DNA of 64,000 bases from Rhodococcus jostii RHA1 (GCF_000014565.1 NC_008268.1:2790001-2854000); one strand, 5' to 3'. Shown: positions 35,194 to 44,741, counted from the stretch's first letter. Notes: generated from the letters alone by a model not told the origin. Program-made: numbers and translations.

Positions 35194-36105
35194 TTACGGC
35201 CGGATGTCCGCCACGGTCGAACCTGCGTCTCGAAGCTGGATCGCGTTCATGGCCGAGAACTGCAAGGTCCAGAGGTTTCCGTGCCCCGGGTACTTCGCCG
35301 ACATGATGCGGACCAGATCCTCCGCATCGTCCGCAACGTCGTAGGCAGCGGCGAAGTCCTGGATGTAGGACCGTGTTTCGGCGATCATGGAATCGACGGC
35401 GTGGTCGTCGCCGTCGGGCCTGCGGTGGCCGGCGACGATCACCTTGGGTGCCAGCTTCTCCACCAGGTCCACGGTCTCGAGCCAGTCTTGCCATTCCTCG
35501 GGCGTCGACAGACCGAGCATCGGGTGGATCTCGTTGTAGATGGAGTCACCGGCCACGACGACATCGATCTCCGGGATGTGCACGATCGTCGTGGGATGGA
35601 TGTCGGCCTGCTTCACCTCGACGATGTTGAGAGGCGAGCCGTCGACGTAGAGCGTGTTGTCGTCGATCGGGTCGGGGAGCGCATCACTGACGACGCAGGC
35701 GTCGCCGAACAGCATCGCCCACTGCTGTCGTTGTAGTTCCATGGATTCCTTCATGGCCTCGACCACGTGGGGCAGCGCAACGCACTTCGCGTCCGGGAAC
35801 CGCTCCATGAGGGGACCGATGCCAAGGTAGTGATCGGCATGGGCGTGCGTCACGTAGATCGTGGTGAGGGTCTTCCCGGTGCGTTCGATCAGGTCCCCCA
35901 GGTCCCGGACGTCATCCTCGAGGTACTGGGCGTCGATGAGCACAGCTTCGGTCGGACCGCTGATGAGGGTCGCGGTGGTGGGCGAGAACGTCCCGCTGGG
36001 AACATCAGGCCAGTCTCCCGCGGGGATCTCGGGCCAGCGACCGACGTACACGGTCGCTCGGATCGGCGGGGCGGCTGCGGCGGGCGGGCGAGTGTCGGTA
36101 TCCAT
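35194..36105 (-). CDS. MBL-fold metallo-hydrolase, 303 aa
   Basis: A metallo-beta-lactamase-fold hydrolase: TEAVLIDAQYLEDDVRDLGD, zinc motif TIYVTHAHADHYLGIG (HxHxDH), later metal ligands in VVVAGDSIYNEIH and KVIVAGHRRPDGDD. This set binds two metals and would hydrolyse an ester, thioester or lactone. It is a close paralogue of the gene at 50372, with nearly the same length and motif spacing. The substrate is unknown. It stands alone on its strand, a hairpin at 36146 separates it from the acetoacetyl-CoA synthetase gene upstream. Confidence 0.9.
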   Translation of the reverse strand: MDTDTRPPAAAAPPIRATVYVGRWPEIPAGDWPDVPSGTFSPTTATLISGPTEAVLIDAQYLEDDVRDLGDLIERTGKTLTTIYVTHAHADHYLGIGPLMERFPDAKCVALPHVVEAMKESMELQRQQWAMLFGDACVVSDALPDPIDDNTLYVDGSPLNIVEVKQADIHPTTIVHIPEIDVVVAGDSIYNEIHPMLGLSTPEEWQDWLETVDLVEKLAPKVIVAGHRRPDGDDHAVDSMIAETRSYIQDFAAAYDVADDAEDLVRIMSAKYPGHGNLWTLQFSAMNAIQLRDAGSTVADIRP

Positions 36106-36145
36106 GAAGCGCCTCCAGAATGGGAGTGATTGGTCAGTGGCATCG

Positions 36146-36164
36146 GGTGGGCCTCCGGCCCACC
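36146..36164 (-). terminator. Hairpin between acetoacetyl-CoA synthetase and MBL hydrolase genes
   Basis: Arms GGTGGGCC and GGCCCACC pair perfectly around TCC. It lies about 130 bases beyond the 3' end of the minus-strand acetoacetyl-CoA synthetase gene and just before the MBL hydrolase start, so a terminator for the former is likely. Confidence 0.5.
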
Positions 36165-36295
36165 GCGGTTAGTTCAACGGTATGAGCGCACCGTTTCCGG
36201 GACATAGGTCGACCGTGCCGGACACGGGTACACAGCCGCCACGATTCGCTGGGCGTGACTCAACCGACAGGCCCAACGCCAGCGGGTCGTGGTTC

Positions 36296-38323
36296 TCACG
36301 CGCCCTGCACCGGTGAGGTCGCAGCACGAGTGGCTGCGTAGCGGGCGAAGGTTTCCAGCAGGGACGGGTCGTCGATCGATCGTGCTTCGGCGACCGCGGA
36401 GACGTCGTTCCCTTGCAGGATGCGCTTGACCGGGACTTCGAGCTTCTTGCCCGTTCGGGTGTGCGGGATCGCCCTGACGACGATCACGTCGTCCGGTACG
36501 ACGCGGGGCGAGACCGCCTCGCGGATCCGCCCGACAATGCGCTCGCGGAGCGCGTCATCGAGATCGGCGTGATCGGACAATGCGACGAACAGCGGCATCC
36601 AGTACTCGCCGTTCTGCTGCTCCGCCCCGATGACGAGGGCTTCCGCTACCTCCGGGAGTTCTTCGACGACGCGATAGATGTCGGCGGTACCGAACCGGAT
36701 CCCGTTACGGTTCAGCGTGGAATCAGAGCGTCCGTGGACGATCACGGTGTTTCGTTCGGTGATGGTGACCCAGTCACCATGCCGCCAAACTCCCGGGTAG
36801 CTCTCGAAATAGGTCTCTCGGTAGCGGGCCCCGTCGCCGTCGTTCCAGAATCGGGTCGGCATGGACGGCATCGGCTGGGTGACCACCAGCTCGCCCACGG
36901 CATCGCGCAGGCTTCGGCCGTCGGCGTCCCACGAGTCAAGGGCCACGCCCAGGTATGGGGCTGTGATCTCCCCGGCCCGCACCGGCAGGATCGGCACGAA
37001 GCCCGCGAAGCCGCTGGCGACATCGGTGCCCCCTGTCACCGAGGCGAGCGGCACATCGCGGCCGATGTGATCGGCAACCCAGGAGTGCAGCTCGGGAGGG
37101 ACCACGGATCCGGTGGCCCCGAGGGTCCTCAGCCGACGCAGATCGTGGTCGGTGCCGGGTGACCGACCCGCTCGGGCGCAGGCCTGGAGGTATGCCGGGC
37201 TCGTGCCCAGCACGGTGACCTTGTGGCGGGCTGCGAGCGCCCACAGCGCGTCGTCGGTCGGGTACGACGGACTTCCGTCGTAGCAGACGATCGTCGCGCC
37301 GGTCAGCAGGCCGCTCACGAGGGAGTTCCAGACCATCCAGCTCGGCGAGGTGTACCAGAGATACGTGTCGGAAGGCCCCAGGTCGAGATGGAGAGCCAGG
37401 GCTTTGAGGTGCTCGAGCACGACTCCACCGTGGCCGTGAACAAACCCCTTCGGCTTCCCGGTCGTACCCGAGGAGAACAGCACCCAGAGGGGGTGGTCGA
37501 ACCGCACGTGCGCGGGGGTCATGGCCGGCCCACCCCCTGTGACTGCCTCCACCCACGGCGTGGTGCCTGCGGGAACACTCGTACCAGAGTGAAGTCGGCC
37601 GACGACGAGTACCTCACGCAGCGTCGGCATCCCAGCCTGCAGGGCTGGCAGGGCCGCGAGCCGGTCGACCTCGCGTCCGCCGAAGCGGTAGCCGTCGGCC
37701 GTGACGAGGACCACCGGTTGGAGCTGTCCGAGGCGGTCGACAACCGCTTCGGGTTGGTAGTCCTGTCCGCAGCACGACCAGGTCGCTCCGACGCTCGCGG
37801 TGGCGAGGAAGGCGATGACTGCCTCGGCAACGTTGGGGAGGTATCCGACCACACAGTCGCCCTCTCCGACGCCCCGGGCGCGCAGCCAGTTCGCCAGCGC
37901 GGTCACCTGGCGGGCGAGTTCGGTCCAGGAAACCGTCCGCGGCCCGGCCCCGCCTGGTTCGGAGTCGTCGATGATCGCCGGGCGGGACGACTGGGCGTGG
38001 CTCAGCACCGTGTCCACATAGTTCAGCCGCCTGCCGGGAAACCATTCGGTAAAGGGCATCTCCCGTGTTGCCAGCACCGGGCCAACGCCGGTCATGCGCA
38101 CTCCGAAGTAGTCCTTCATCGACGCCCAGAATTCCTCCGGGCTGGTCACCGACCAGTCCCACAAGGACTGGTAGGAGGTGGCCTCGAATCGGCCCGTCGC
38201 CTGCAGCCAGTCGATGAAGTCACTGATCCGGGCGTCGGCGATCCGTTCTGCCGAGGGCGACCAGGCGACGTCCCCGGGTCCGATCGAACTCAACTCCACG
38301 ATCGCGTCCATTCCGAAATCCAT
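36296..38323 (-). CDS. aacS: Acetoacetate-CoA ligase, 675 aa
   Basis: Length and motifs fit acetoacetyl-CoA synthetase: the N-terminal domain with SYQSLWDWSVTSPEEFWAS and WFPGRRLNYVD, P-loop LFSSGTTGKPKGFVHGHGG, the family-typical TSPSWMVWNSLVSGLLTGAT, TGGTDVASGF, and GRSDSTLNRNGIRFGTADIY. The C-terminus has the catalytic lysine region HTRTGKKLEVPVKRIL. It activates acetoacetate, joining ketone-body or leucine-type breakdown to central metabolism. AAGAAGGG lies upstream of the ATG. An AraC regulator on the same strand lies directly upstream (41 bases) and probably controls it. Confidence 0.95.
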   Translation of the reverse strand: MDFGMDAIVELSSIGPGDVAWSPSAERIADARISDFIDWLQATGRFEATSYQSLWDWSVTSPEEFWASMKDYFGVRMTGVGPVLATREMPFTEWFPGRRLNYVDTVLSHAQSSRPAIIDDSEPGGAGPRTVSWTELARQVTALANWLRARGVGEGDCVVGYLPNVAEAVIAFLATASVGATWSCCGQDYQPEAVVDRLGQLQPVVLVTADGYRFGGREVDRLAALPALQAGMPTLREVLVVGRLHSGTSVPAGTTPWVEAVTGGGPAMTPAHVRFDHPLWVLFSSGTTGKPKGFVHGHGGVVLEHLKALALHLDLGPSDTYLWYTSPSWMVWNSLVSGLLTGATIVCYDGSPSYPTDDALWALAARHKVTVLGTSPAYLQACARAGRSPGTDHDLRRLRTLGATGSVVPPELHSWVADHIGRDVPLASVTGGTDVASGFAGFVPILPVRAGEITAPYLGVALDSWDADGRSLRDAVGELVVTQPMPSMPTRFWNDGDGARYRETYFESYPGVWRHGDWVTITERNTVIVHGRSDSTLNRNGIRFGTADIYRVVEELPEVAEALVIGAEQQNGEYWMPLFVALSDHADLDDALRERIVGRIREAVSPRVVPDDVIVVRAIPHTRTGKKLEVPVKRILQGNDVSAVAEARSIDDPSLLETFARYAATRAATSPVQGA

Positions 38324-38363
38324 ATCTGCACCCTTCTTCGCTCGTTGCTAGTCAGGACGGGCA

Positions 38364-39317
38364 TCAGCAACCGTGGCTTTCCCGGTACTCGCTCGGCGAG
38401 ACCCCGAAGCAGCGGTGGAACTCCCGGCGAAGGTGGCTGGGGTCGTAGTAGCACCATCGGTGAGCGATCGTCGCGATGGTCATGTTGGAGTTCACAAGTT
38501 CCTCGCGGACCGCGGCCATTCGCCGTGCGCGCACGACCGCGGTCATGGTGTCCCCGGTCAGGGAGAAGGCCCGGTGGATGGTTCGTGTCGAGACGTTGTG
38601 GGCGGCCGCAAGATCCTCGATATGGATCGGACCGCTACGAAGATTGCGCGTGATCCAGTTGTCAATCTGCGCGCGCAAAGCAGCCAAGGCCGATCGACCT
38701 GTGACAGAGCCGGTCTCTGCGCGGATGATGCCGGCAGTCAGTGCCACCAGCGCCCGGCGGGTCGCCTCGATCTCCGAGGGATGCATGGCTGGTAGCCGGC
38801 TCCAGACCTGGTCAAGGGTCGTAAACAGGACGCCGACCAGCGGCCGGTCCTGCTCGAGCACGAGGCAGCCGGGAATGTTCGCGTCGCAACCAGCTGCCAG
38901 CAGCGCGGCCCGCGGCAGGGTCAGCGTGCGTTTCCTGACCCGCTCCGGCACCGCGAAGCCGTCACCGTCGTAACCGCCGGTGGCCACGACCACTGTCCCG
39001 CTCACCAGCGCGGCATCCGTGCCAGCGAAGGAAAGTCGCTCGTCGCCCCAGTCACCTGCCACGACCACGACGACATCGCGCTCAGCGTCACGATCTTTAC
39101 CCAGCGACAGCACGCTGTGCAGGGGCGGGCAGTCCCAGTCCGCGAGCTGGAGGTCGCCGACGTCTCGCGAACGCAAGCGAGTGGCATTGCCCCACCTCTT
39201 GCGGTGTTGCACCGTCATGGGCCCCGAGACATCGCGGACCGCAGTCTCCCAGCGGGCCCCAGGCCCGGCCGCCTCGACGTCGAGGACTTCGATTTCGGTG
39301 GCTGCGGTCGCGGTCAT
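38364..39317 (-). CDS. AraC-family transcriptional regulator, 317 aa
   Basis: The C-terminal 100 residues form two AraC helix-turn-helix motifs: IHIEDLAAAHNVSTRTIHRA and MTIATIAHRWCYYDPSHLRR, then EFHRCFGVSPSEYRE. The N-terminal 200 residues look like the AraC_binding_2 (AlkS/feaR-type) sensor, with VSLGKDRD and VVVVAGDWGDERL. GGAGG lies five bases before ATG 39317. It diverges from the LuxR-family ATPase regulator and lies 41 bases upstream of acetoacetyl-CoA synthetase. It may sense a catabolic intermediate. Confidence 0.93.
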   Translation of the reverse strand: MTATAATEIEVLDVEAAGPGARWETAVRDVSGPMTVQHRKRWGNATRLRSRDVGDLQLADWDCPPLHSVLSLGKDRDAERDVVVVVAGDWGDERLSFAGTDAALVSGTVVVATGGYDGDGFAVPERVRKRTLTLPRAALLAAGCDANIPGCLVLEQDRPLVGVLFTTLDQVWSRLPAMHPSEIEATRRALVALTAGIIRAETGSVTGRSALAALRAQIDNWITRNLRSGPIHIEDLAAAHNVSTRTIHRAFSLTGDTMTAVVRARRMAAVREELVNSNMTIATIAHRWCYYDPSHLRREFHRCFGVSPSEYRESHGC

Positions 39318-39430
39318 CGGGGCCTCCCAAAGCAGTGGACTAGGTTTGATGTGCCTGTACAGCCTGCCTGTGGACCACCACGGGGGGCATTGTGTGAATC
39401 ACGTATTCCATTACCTATTCGCGCTGCGGC

Positions 39431-39448
39431 CCGACCGCTCCCGGTCGG
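39431..39448. promoter_or_regulatory. Palindrome CCGACCG-CTCC-CGGTCGG in the AraC/LuxR divergent gap
   Basis: A 7+7 inverted repeat lies 26 bases before the LuxR-family ATPase start and 114 bases from the AraC start. It could be an operator. It does not match the TGACCGT sites. Confidence 0.4.
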
Positions 39449-39473
39449 ACGTGAGCGTTAGTCTGGTCGGACC

Positions 39474-41801
39474 ATGGCTTCACTGTCGGCGAACCAGCCG
39501 GACAACCTGCCCGCGGATCTGACGAGTTTCGTAGGCCGTCGATCCGAGACCCAGACTGTCCGAAAGCTTCTCTCCGCCGACCGGCTCGTCACGTTGACCG
39601 GGGTAGGCGGGGTCGGCAAAACCCGCCTCGCACTGCGGGTTGCCCGTGATGTCTGCCGCGCCTTCCCGGATGGGGTTTGGCTGGTCGAACTGGCGTCCCT
39701 GAAGGACCCAGACCTGCTGCCGCACACGCTGATAGATGCACTCGGGATTCGCGAGCAGTCAGCCCCTGCCCCGTTGGTCCTTACCGACTACTTGCGCCCC
39801 CGGCACACCTTGTTGGTCCTCGACAACTGCGAGCACATACTCGAGGCAGCCGCGGACCTGGTGGACCGGCTGCTCCGGGCGGCGCCGAAACTGCGGATCC
39901 TCGCCACGAGCCGACAAGCGCTGATGATCGCCGGTGAGCATGTGTACCCGGTTCCGACGCTCCCGGTGCCCGACGTCGATGTCCGTCTCGCTCCCGGCTC
40001 GGCGACGCAGTTCGCGGCTGTCGACCTGTTCGCCGCCCGGGCTGCTGCGGTCGTTCCCGGGTTCGAGATCACCCCCGACAATGAACAGGCGGTCATCCGG
40101 CTCTGTCAGCGGCTGGAGGGGATCCCGTTGGCGATCGAACTGGCGTCGGTACGGTTGCGCGTGCTCACGGTGGAGGAGCTCGCGCATCGGCTGGATAGTC
40201 GGTTCGAGCTGCTTCGCGAGGGCAGTCGTAACTTGCCGAAGCGGCATCAGACTCTTCAGGCACTGATCGACTGGAGCTACGAGCTGTGTACTCCGGCGGA
40301 GCAGACGCTGTGGGCGCGCGCATCAGTGTTCGCTGGTGGGTTCGGCCTTGACGCGCTCGAGGCTGTCTGCGCGGACGAGTTGCTTGCCGAGGAGGTCATT
40401 CTCGACACGGTGGCCGGGCTGACCGACAAGTCGATCTTGATCCGAGGCGAGCACGGCGGGCGCGTCAGGTTCCGCATGTTGGAGACTATCCGGGAGTACG
40501 GTCACGCCCGACTACGAGAGTCCGGCTCCGAAGCGAAGGTGCAGCGCAGGCACAGAGATTGGTACTGGCGGCTGATCGAGAAGGCTGCCGCGGAGTGGTT
40601 CGGTCCGGGACAGGAGGCCTGGGCGGCCCTGCTCCGTGTGGAACATCCGAACGTGCGCTCGGCGCTCGAATTCTGCCTCGCGCGGCCAGACGAGGTGCGC
40701 GTCGGACTGCGGATGGCGGGCCTGCCCTGGTTCCTCTGGACTGCGCTCGGCTTCATGACCGAAGGCCGCCTGTGGCTGGACCGGGCTTTGGCAATGGATC
40801 AAGAACCGAGTCTCGAGCGGGTTTGGGCGCTGGGCACCGCCGCCGACATCGCTGTCTTCCAGGGCGATGAGGCTGCTGCTACTGCACTGATCGACGCCGT
40901 CCACGATCTGGCGGGCCGACTGGGCGACCCACAGGGCCTGGCTTACGCAACCCATATGCTCGGCCTACGCGAACTGGGCACCGACCCGAGCGCTGCGATT
41001 CCACTGTTGGTTGAAGCGCTCGAGCGATATGGGTGCGCCGACGTACCCGCCGACTACCCCAACAGTGTGCGGCCTGCACTGACCATGGCCTACGTGCTGT
41101 CGGGCGAGCTGGACAGAGCCGCCGAAGTGGTCGAGGAGGCATGCGAACAGTGCAAGCAGGCCGGCGAGCGTTGGCTGTTGTCCTACGCCATGTGGGCGAA
41201 GGGGTTCTTGAGGCTCCTCCAAGGCGAGCTCGAGCAGGCCGAAGCCGATCTGTGCGAGGCGCTCCAGCTCAAGCGGTTCACCCAGGACAGTCTGGGCCTG
41301 GCGTTCATCCTGGACGTTCTCGCCTGGACCGCCGCGGCGAGCGGCGACTGCGAGCGGGCCGCCGTGCTCCTCGGCGCATCGGACCAGGCCTGGCAGACCA
41401 TTGGCGTCCCACTGCTCGGAGCGAAACACCTGCTCGCGCGGCGCGAACACTTCGAGAACATGGCTCGGCAGGCGATGGGCAACCCCGGCTTCGACACCGC
41501 GTTTGCGCGCGGAGGCCAGCTCACCGTCGAGGACATGCTGAGCTTCGCGCTCCGAGAGCACCGAGTCTCCCCCGTCGAGCCCCGACAGGCCGACAGCTTG
41601 TTGACACCTCGAGAGCGCGAGGTCGCGGAGCTGGTGGCGCAGGGAATGTCGAGCAAGGACGTGGCAGCCAAGCTGGTCATCTCCCGGCGCACCGTCGACG
41701 TACACGTGGAGCACATCTTCGGGAAACTTGGGTTCAACTCCCGCACTCAGATCGCGACCTGGGTGGCACAACGGCGCGCGCCGGAATCGCCAAATCGGTG
41801 A
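39474..41801 (+). CDS. LuxR-family regulator with NB-ARC-type ATPase and TPR region, 775 aa
   Basis: Three parts are visible. First an NB-ARC/AAA-type ATPase (residues 15-350): Walker A TLTGVGGVGKTRLALR, Walker B RHTLLVLDNCEHI, and ILATSRQALMI. Then a helical TPR-like region (about 360-690). Last a LuxR DNA-binding domain: LTPREREVAELVAQGMSSKD, VAAKLVISRRTVDVHVEHIF, GKLGFNSRTQIATWVAQ. It is a signal-controlled activator; the ligand is unknown. No strong ribosome site is seen before the ATG. It is divergent from AraC/aacS and overlaps a lipoprotein gene (GTGA). A fragment of the same class lies at 9420. Confidence 0.93.
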   Translation: MASLSANQPDNLPADLTSFVGRRSETQTVRKLLSADRLVTLTGVGGVGKTRLALRVARDVCRAFPDGVWLVELASLKDPDLLPHTLIDALGIREQSAPAPLVLTDYLRPRHTLLVLDNCEHILEAAADLVDRLLRAAPKLRILATSRQALMIAGEHVYPVPTLPVPDVDVRLAPGSATQFAAVDLFAARAAAVVPGFEITPDNEQAVIRLCQRLEGIPLAIELASVRLRVLTVEELAHRLDSRFELLREGSRNLPKRHQTLQALIDWSYELCTPAEQTLWARASVFAGGFGLDALEAVCADELLAEEVILDTVAGLTDKSILIRGEHGGRVRFRMLETIREYGHARLRESGSEAKVQRRHRDWYWRLIEKAAAEWFGPGQEAWAALLRVEHPNVRSALEFCLARPDEVRVGLRMAGLPWFLWTALGFMTEGRLWLDRALAMDQEPSLERVWALGTAADIAVFQGDEAAATALIDAVHDLAGRLGDPQGLAYATHMLGLRELGTDPSAAIPLLVEALERYGCADVPADYPNSVRPALTMAYVLSGELDRAAEVVEEACEQCKQAGERWLLSYAMWAKGFLRLLQGELEQAEADLCEALQLKRFTQDSLGLAFILDVLAWTAAASGDCERAAVLLGASDQAWQTIGVPLLGAKHLLARREHFENMARQAMGNPGFDTAFARGGQLTVEDMLSFALREHRVSPVEPRQADSLLTPREREVAELVAQGMSSKDVAAKLVISRRTVDVHVEHIFGKLGFNSRTQIATWVAQRRAPESPNR

Positions 41802-42187
41802 TAGTCATCTCCGCCCTCATCAGCGGCTGCGGCGGCGGCGCGCCGTCCAGCAGCACGTCGCCCACCACCACGGCCTCGTTGGCCCGGCTGGTCGACGCAT
41901 CGACCGCACGACCCACGACCACCACCAGCGCGGCGCCCGCCACGACCACCGCCGCCCTGCCGATGACCACGACGTCGGCCGTCGCCCCGCCGGTCGCGCC
42001 CACGACAACGGTGGCCGTTGCTCCCCCGCCCGCCCCCGCCGTGATCCCGGCCGCCCCGCAATCATCGGTCAGCTACGCGTCCTGCGCCGACGCAAAAGCA
42101 GCCGGCGCCGCGCCGATCTACCAAGGCGAGGCCGGCTACTCGACGAAACTCGACCGGGACAAGGACGGTATCGCCTGCGACAAGTGA
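41798..42187 (+). CDS. Excalibur-domain lipoprotein, 129 aa
   Basis: Starts with GTG overlapping the stop of the LuxR-family gene by four bases. A short hydrophobic leader VIVISALISGC ends in a lipobox-like ISGC, so Cys11 could carry lipid, though the leader lacks the usual Lys/Arg. A long Thr/Ala/Pro linker spans about residues 20-90. The C-terminus ASCADAKAAGAAPIYQGEAG and DRDKDGIACD is the excalibur calcium-binding domain, found on the cell surface. The coupling to a regulator is odd and may be incidental. Confidence 0.75.
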   Translation: MIVISALISGCGGGAPSSSTSPTTTASLARLVDASTARPTTTTSAAPATTTAALPMTTTSAVAPPVAPTTTVAVAPPPAPAVIPAAPQSSVSYASCADAKAAGAAPIYQGEAGYSTKLDRDKDGIACDK

Positions 42188-42234
42188 GGCGGCGTCACCG
42201 TCGCCCGACGCCGTGCCGTCGTCGACGGTGCGGG

Positions 42235-42675
42235 TCACAGGGGGCACAGGGTTTGCCGGGTCCTGTTCCAGAACGGAAACAACTCGGGGCTGCCGGCGTC
42301 CGGGTGTTGCCGTTGCGCTTGTTCGTCGAATTCGAGGACCGTCTTTCCGGTGGTGTGCGACAGTGCGCAGGCGTCCAGACTCAGCTTCGCCGACGCCACG
42401 AACCCGATCCGCTCGGCGTACGGGCCCAGGACCCCGGAATCGACGAACGGGCCGAGGCCTGGCCCCCACCGGTTGAAGGCGGACTGCAACCCGAAATCAC
42501 AGGGCTGCCCGAAGAGTTCACTGCACGTCGTCGGCCGGCCGTGGACCATGACCGCGGTATCGGGCAGCGGGCGCGGCGGCTCGGGCGAGTCCGGTCGCGA
42601 CGCCACCGCCCACACCACCAGCACCGCGGCGCCGACGACCAGGCACACCAGCACCGCCTTCAGGACCTGCTTCAT
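42235..42675 (-). CDS. Membrane-anchored hypothetical protein, 146 aa
   Basis: A leading hydrophobic helix (VLKAVLVCLVVGAAVLVVWAVA) with Lys near the start makes this a secreted or membrane-anchored protein. The outer part holds four cysteines (TCSELF, PCDFGL, DACALS, TLCPL) that could form two disulfides. I do not recognise a family. It ends 47 bases from the convergent excalibur gene. No operon partner. Confidence 0.6.
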   Translation of the reverse strand: MKQVLKAVLVCLVVGAAVLVVWAVASRPDSPEPPRPLPDTAVMVHGRPTTCSELFGQPCDFGLQSAFNRWGPGLGPFVDSGVLGPYAERIGFVASAKLSLDACALSHTTGKTVLEFDEQAQRQHPDAGSPELFPFWNRTRQTLCPL

Positions 42676-43261
42676 CGCTCACTCACCTCGTCACACACCT
42701 TCATTGCACCACTCCTGCCCTCCGGCCCGCTGACACACGGCCCGACGACAACCAGAAGGCCAGAACTGGAGCGTCGTCGTAGGTCACCGCCGGGCCCCCA
42801 ACGCGAGCCGCTCCTCGCATGACGCGCGCACTGCACCGTGTGCTCGGTCGCAGGCGATAGCCGCCGGGCGCCTGCCCCGACCGATACCGATGACACCCGA
42901 CCCGTGAGGTCACCGGGTGCCGACGCACTCCCCCGGCGCCCGAGTCAGCACCCGGGCCAGCGATAGTGACATCAGAAGACCTCCTGCATCGGGCGGACCG
43001 AGTCCGAACCCTGCCACTATCGCGCATCACGAGCCGTGGGCGCCGAAGAACCCCGGTCGGCGCCCACGGAACTTCACCGCGACCGGCTGCCGTGCACCCG
43101 GCACGACGCGTTGCTCACGGGTCGGCACACGTCGCTATCCGACCGATGATCGTCACAAATGCACTGGCAGGCAGTACTTTCGATGTGCCGACAACAAATA
43201 TTATGTCAACTAGTGGATTGCAGGGCCCGCCCCCGCAGCATGCAGGGTCCATCCGCCCTCC
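42676..43261. other. No recognisable gene
   Basis: Stretch between the membrane-anchored protein gene and the pntB remnant. A less GC-rich segment lies at 43145-43210. No frame gives a family match. Confidence 0.35.
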
Positions 43262-43350
43262 GCCGCGCACCCGTGTTCGTCCGCGACAACAGCCAGATGC
43301 TGTTCGGTGATGCGAAGCAGCGGATCGAAGACATCCTCAGCGTGCTGTGA
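43262..43350 (+). pseudogene. NAD(P) transhydrogenase beta-subunit 3' remnant
   Basis: The frame ends with VFVRDNSQMLFGDAKQRIED then ILSVL and a stop. This is the C-terminal signature of PntB (R-x-N-x-x-MLFGDAK at the NADP-binding end). Nothing else of the gene remains. The remnant lies upstream of the Old Yellow Enzyme gene and marks a deletion or rearrangement endpoint. Confidence 0.6.
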
Positions 43351-43616
43351 CCGTACGACCTCGTCGACCAGCAGCGTGGACACAAGCGCGCGGCGTTATG
43401 TGCGGCTCGCCCGGGCGAGCCGCGGTTAGCGTGAGAGTCGCAGGCAGCCCCCTCGCCGAAGAGCCGAGTGGGCAAACTCACCACAAGAGAGCGAGCCATC
43501 TCTCTTGCAGGGTGGCAGAATGGCCTACATCGTGTTCGACGCCGAGAAGCGCATCGGGTTTCCGAACCATCACGTCGCTGTCGACCTCGAGTCGCCCCGA
43601 AACCAAGGAGGAACAA

Positions 43617-44741
43617 ATGTCCATCGCGTCAGATGCGGTACGTACTGCGCAGGTTCTCGGCCGCTCCTTCAGCGTCGGCAACCTCACCGTGCCCAACCGC
43701 ATCGTCATGGCTCCGCTGACACGGTTCTTCTCCCCAGACGGGGTTCCCGGCCACGACGTGGCGCAGTACTACGCACGCCGGGCCGCCGCGAATGTCGGCC
43801 TGATCATCACCGAGGGGACTTTGGTCCAGCACCCCTCGTCGGGCTCCAGCGACCGGGTCCCGCGTTTCTGGGGCGAAGAATCGCTCGCTGGCTGGCGCGG
43901 TGTCGCATCGGCCGTCCACGAGGCCGGCGGAAAGATCATTCCGCAGCTCTGGCATGTCGGCTCCACGCGTACCGAGGGGGTCGGACCCGTCCGTACGGCG
44001 CCGCCCGTCGGACCCTCCGGTCTCGCCCTCGACGGCTTGCCGGCGGGGGTTGCCCTCAGTACAGCCGATATCGACGATGTCATCGGCGCTTTCGCGACCG
44101 GCGCTGCCGCCGCGCAGGAGCTCGGCTTCGACGGCGTCGAATTGCACGGTGCCCATGGCTACCTCGTCGATCAATTCCTCTGGGGACGGACGAATCAGCG
44201 TACGGATTCCTACGGCGGTGACCTCGCCTCCCGGGTCCGCTTCGCCGCCGAGGTCGTCGCGGCCGTCCGGGAATCCATCGCGCCCGACTTCCCGGTCTTC
44301 TTCCGACTGTCGCAGTGGAAGACCGGGCAGTACGACGCGCGTATTGCCGAGACACCCGCGGAATTGGAGGCGATTCTAACACCTCTCTCCGACGCAGGTG
44401 TCGACGTCTTCCATGCGTCCACTCGACGGTACTGGATTCCGGAGTTCGAAGGCAGCAACCTCAACCTGGCTGGCTGGGCCAAGAACGTCACCGGGAAGGC
44501 TTCCGTCACAGTCGGATCCGTCGGTCTCGACAAGGAGTTCGTGGGTCCGGCTGGACGTCCGGACCGGTCAGCCGTTACGAGTATCGAAGAACTTCTCGAC
44601 CGTGCCGGACGTGATGAATTCGACCTCGTCGCGGTAGGACGTGCCCTGATCGCCGACCCCGAGTGGGCCCGCAAGGCGCTCGACGGGCGGCTCGAAGACG
44701 CCGAACCGTACGACGCGGCACTCCTCGAGACCCTTCACTGA
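43617..44741 (+). CDS. NADH:flavin oxidoreductase / Old Yellow Enzyme family, 374 aa
   Basis: An FMN TIM-barrel OYE: TVPNRIVMAPLTRFFSPDGV near the N-terminus, GLIITEGTLVQHPS, IPQLWHVGS, FDGVELHGAHGYLVDQFLWG with RTDSYGG (the FMN/substrate motif), and the C-terminal phosphate-binding VTVGSVGLDKEF with AVGRALIADPEWARK. It reduces activated C=C bonds of enones or nitro compounds. AAGGAGG precedes ATG 43617 perfectly. It appears to be a stand-alone gene next to remnants. Confidence 0.94.
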   Translation: MSIASDAVRTAQVLGRSFSVGNLTVPNRIVMAPLTRFFSPDGVPGHDVAQYYARRAAANVGLIITEGTLVQHPSSGSSDRVPRFWGEESLAGWRGVASAVHEAGGKIIPQLWHVGSTRTEGVGPVRTAPPVGPSGLALDGLPAGVALSTADIDDVIGAFATGAAAAQELGFDGVELHGAHGYLVDQFLWGRTNQRTDSYGGDLASRVRFAAEVVAAVRESIAPDFPVFFRLSQWKTGQYDARIAETPAELEAILTPLSDAGVDVFHASTRRYWIPEFEGSNLNLAGWAKNVTGKASVTVGSVGLDKEFVGPAGRPDRSAVTSIEELLDRAGRDEFDLVAVGRALIADPEWARKALDGRLEDAEPYDAALLETLH

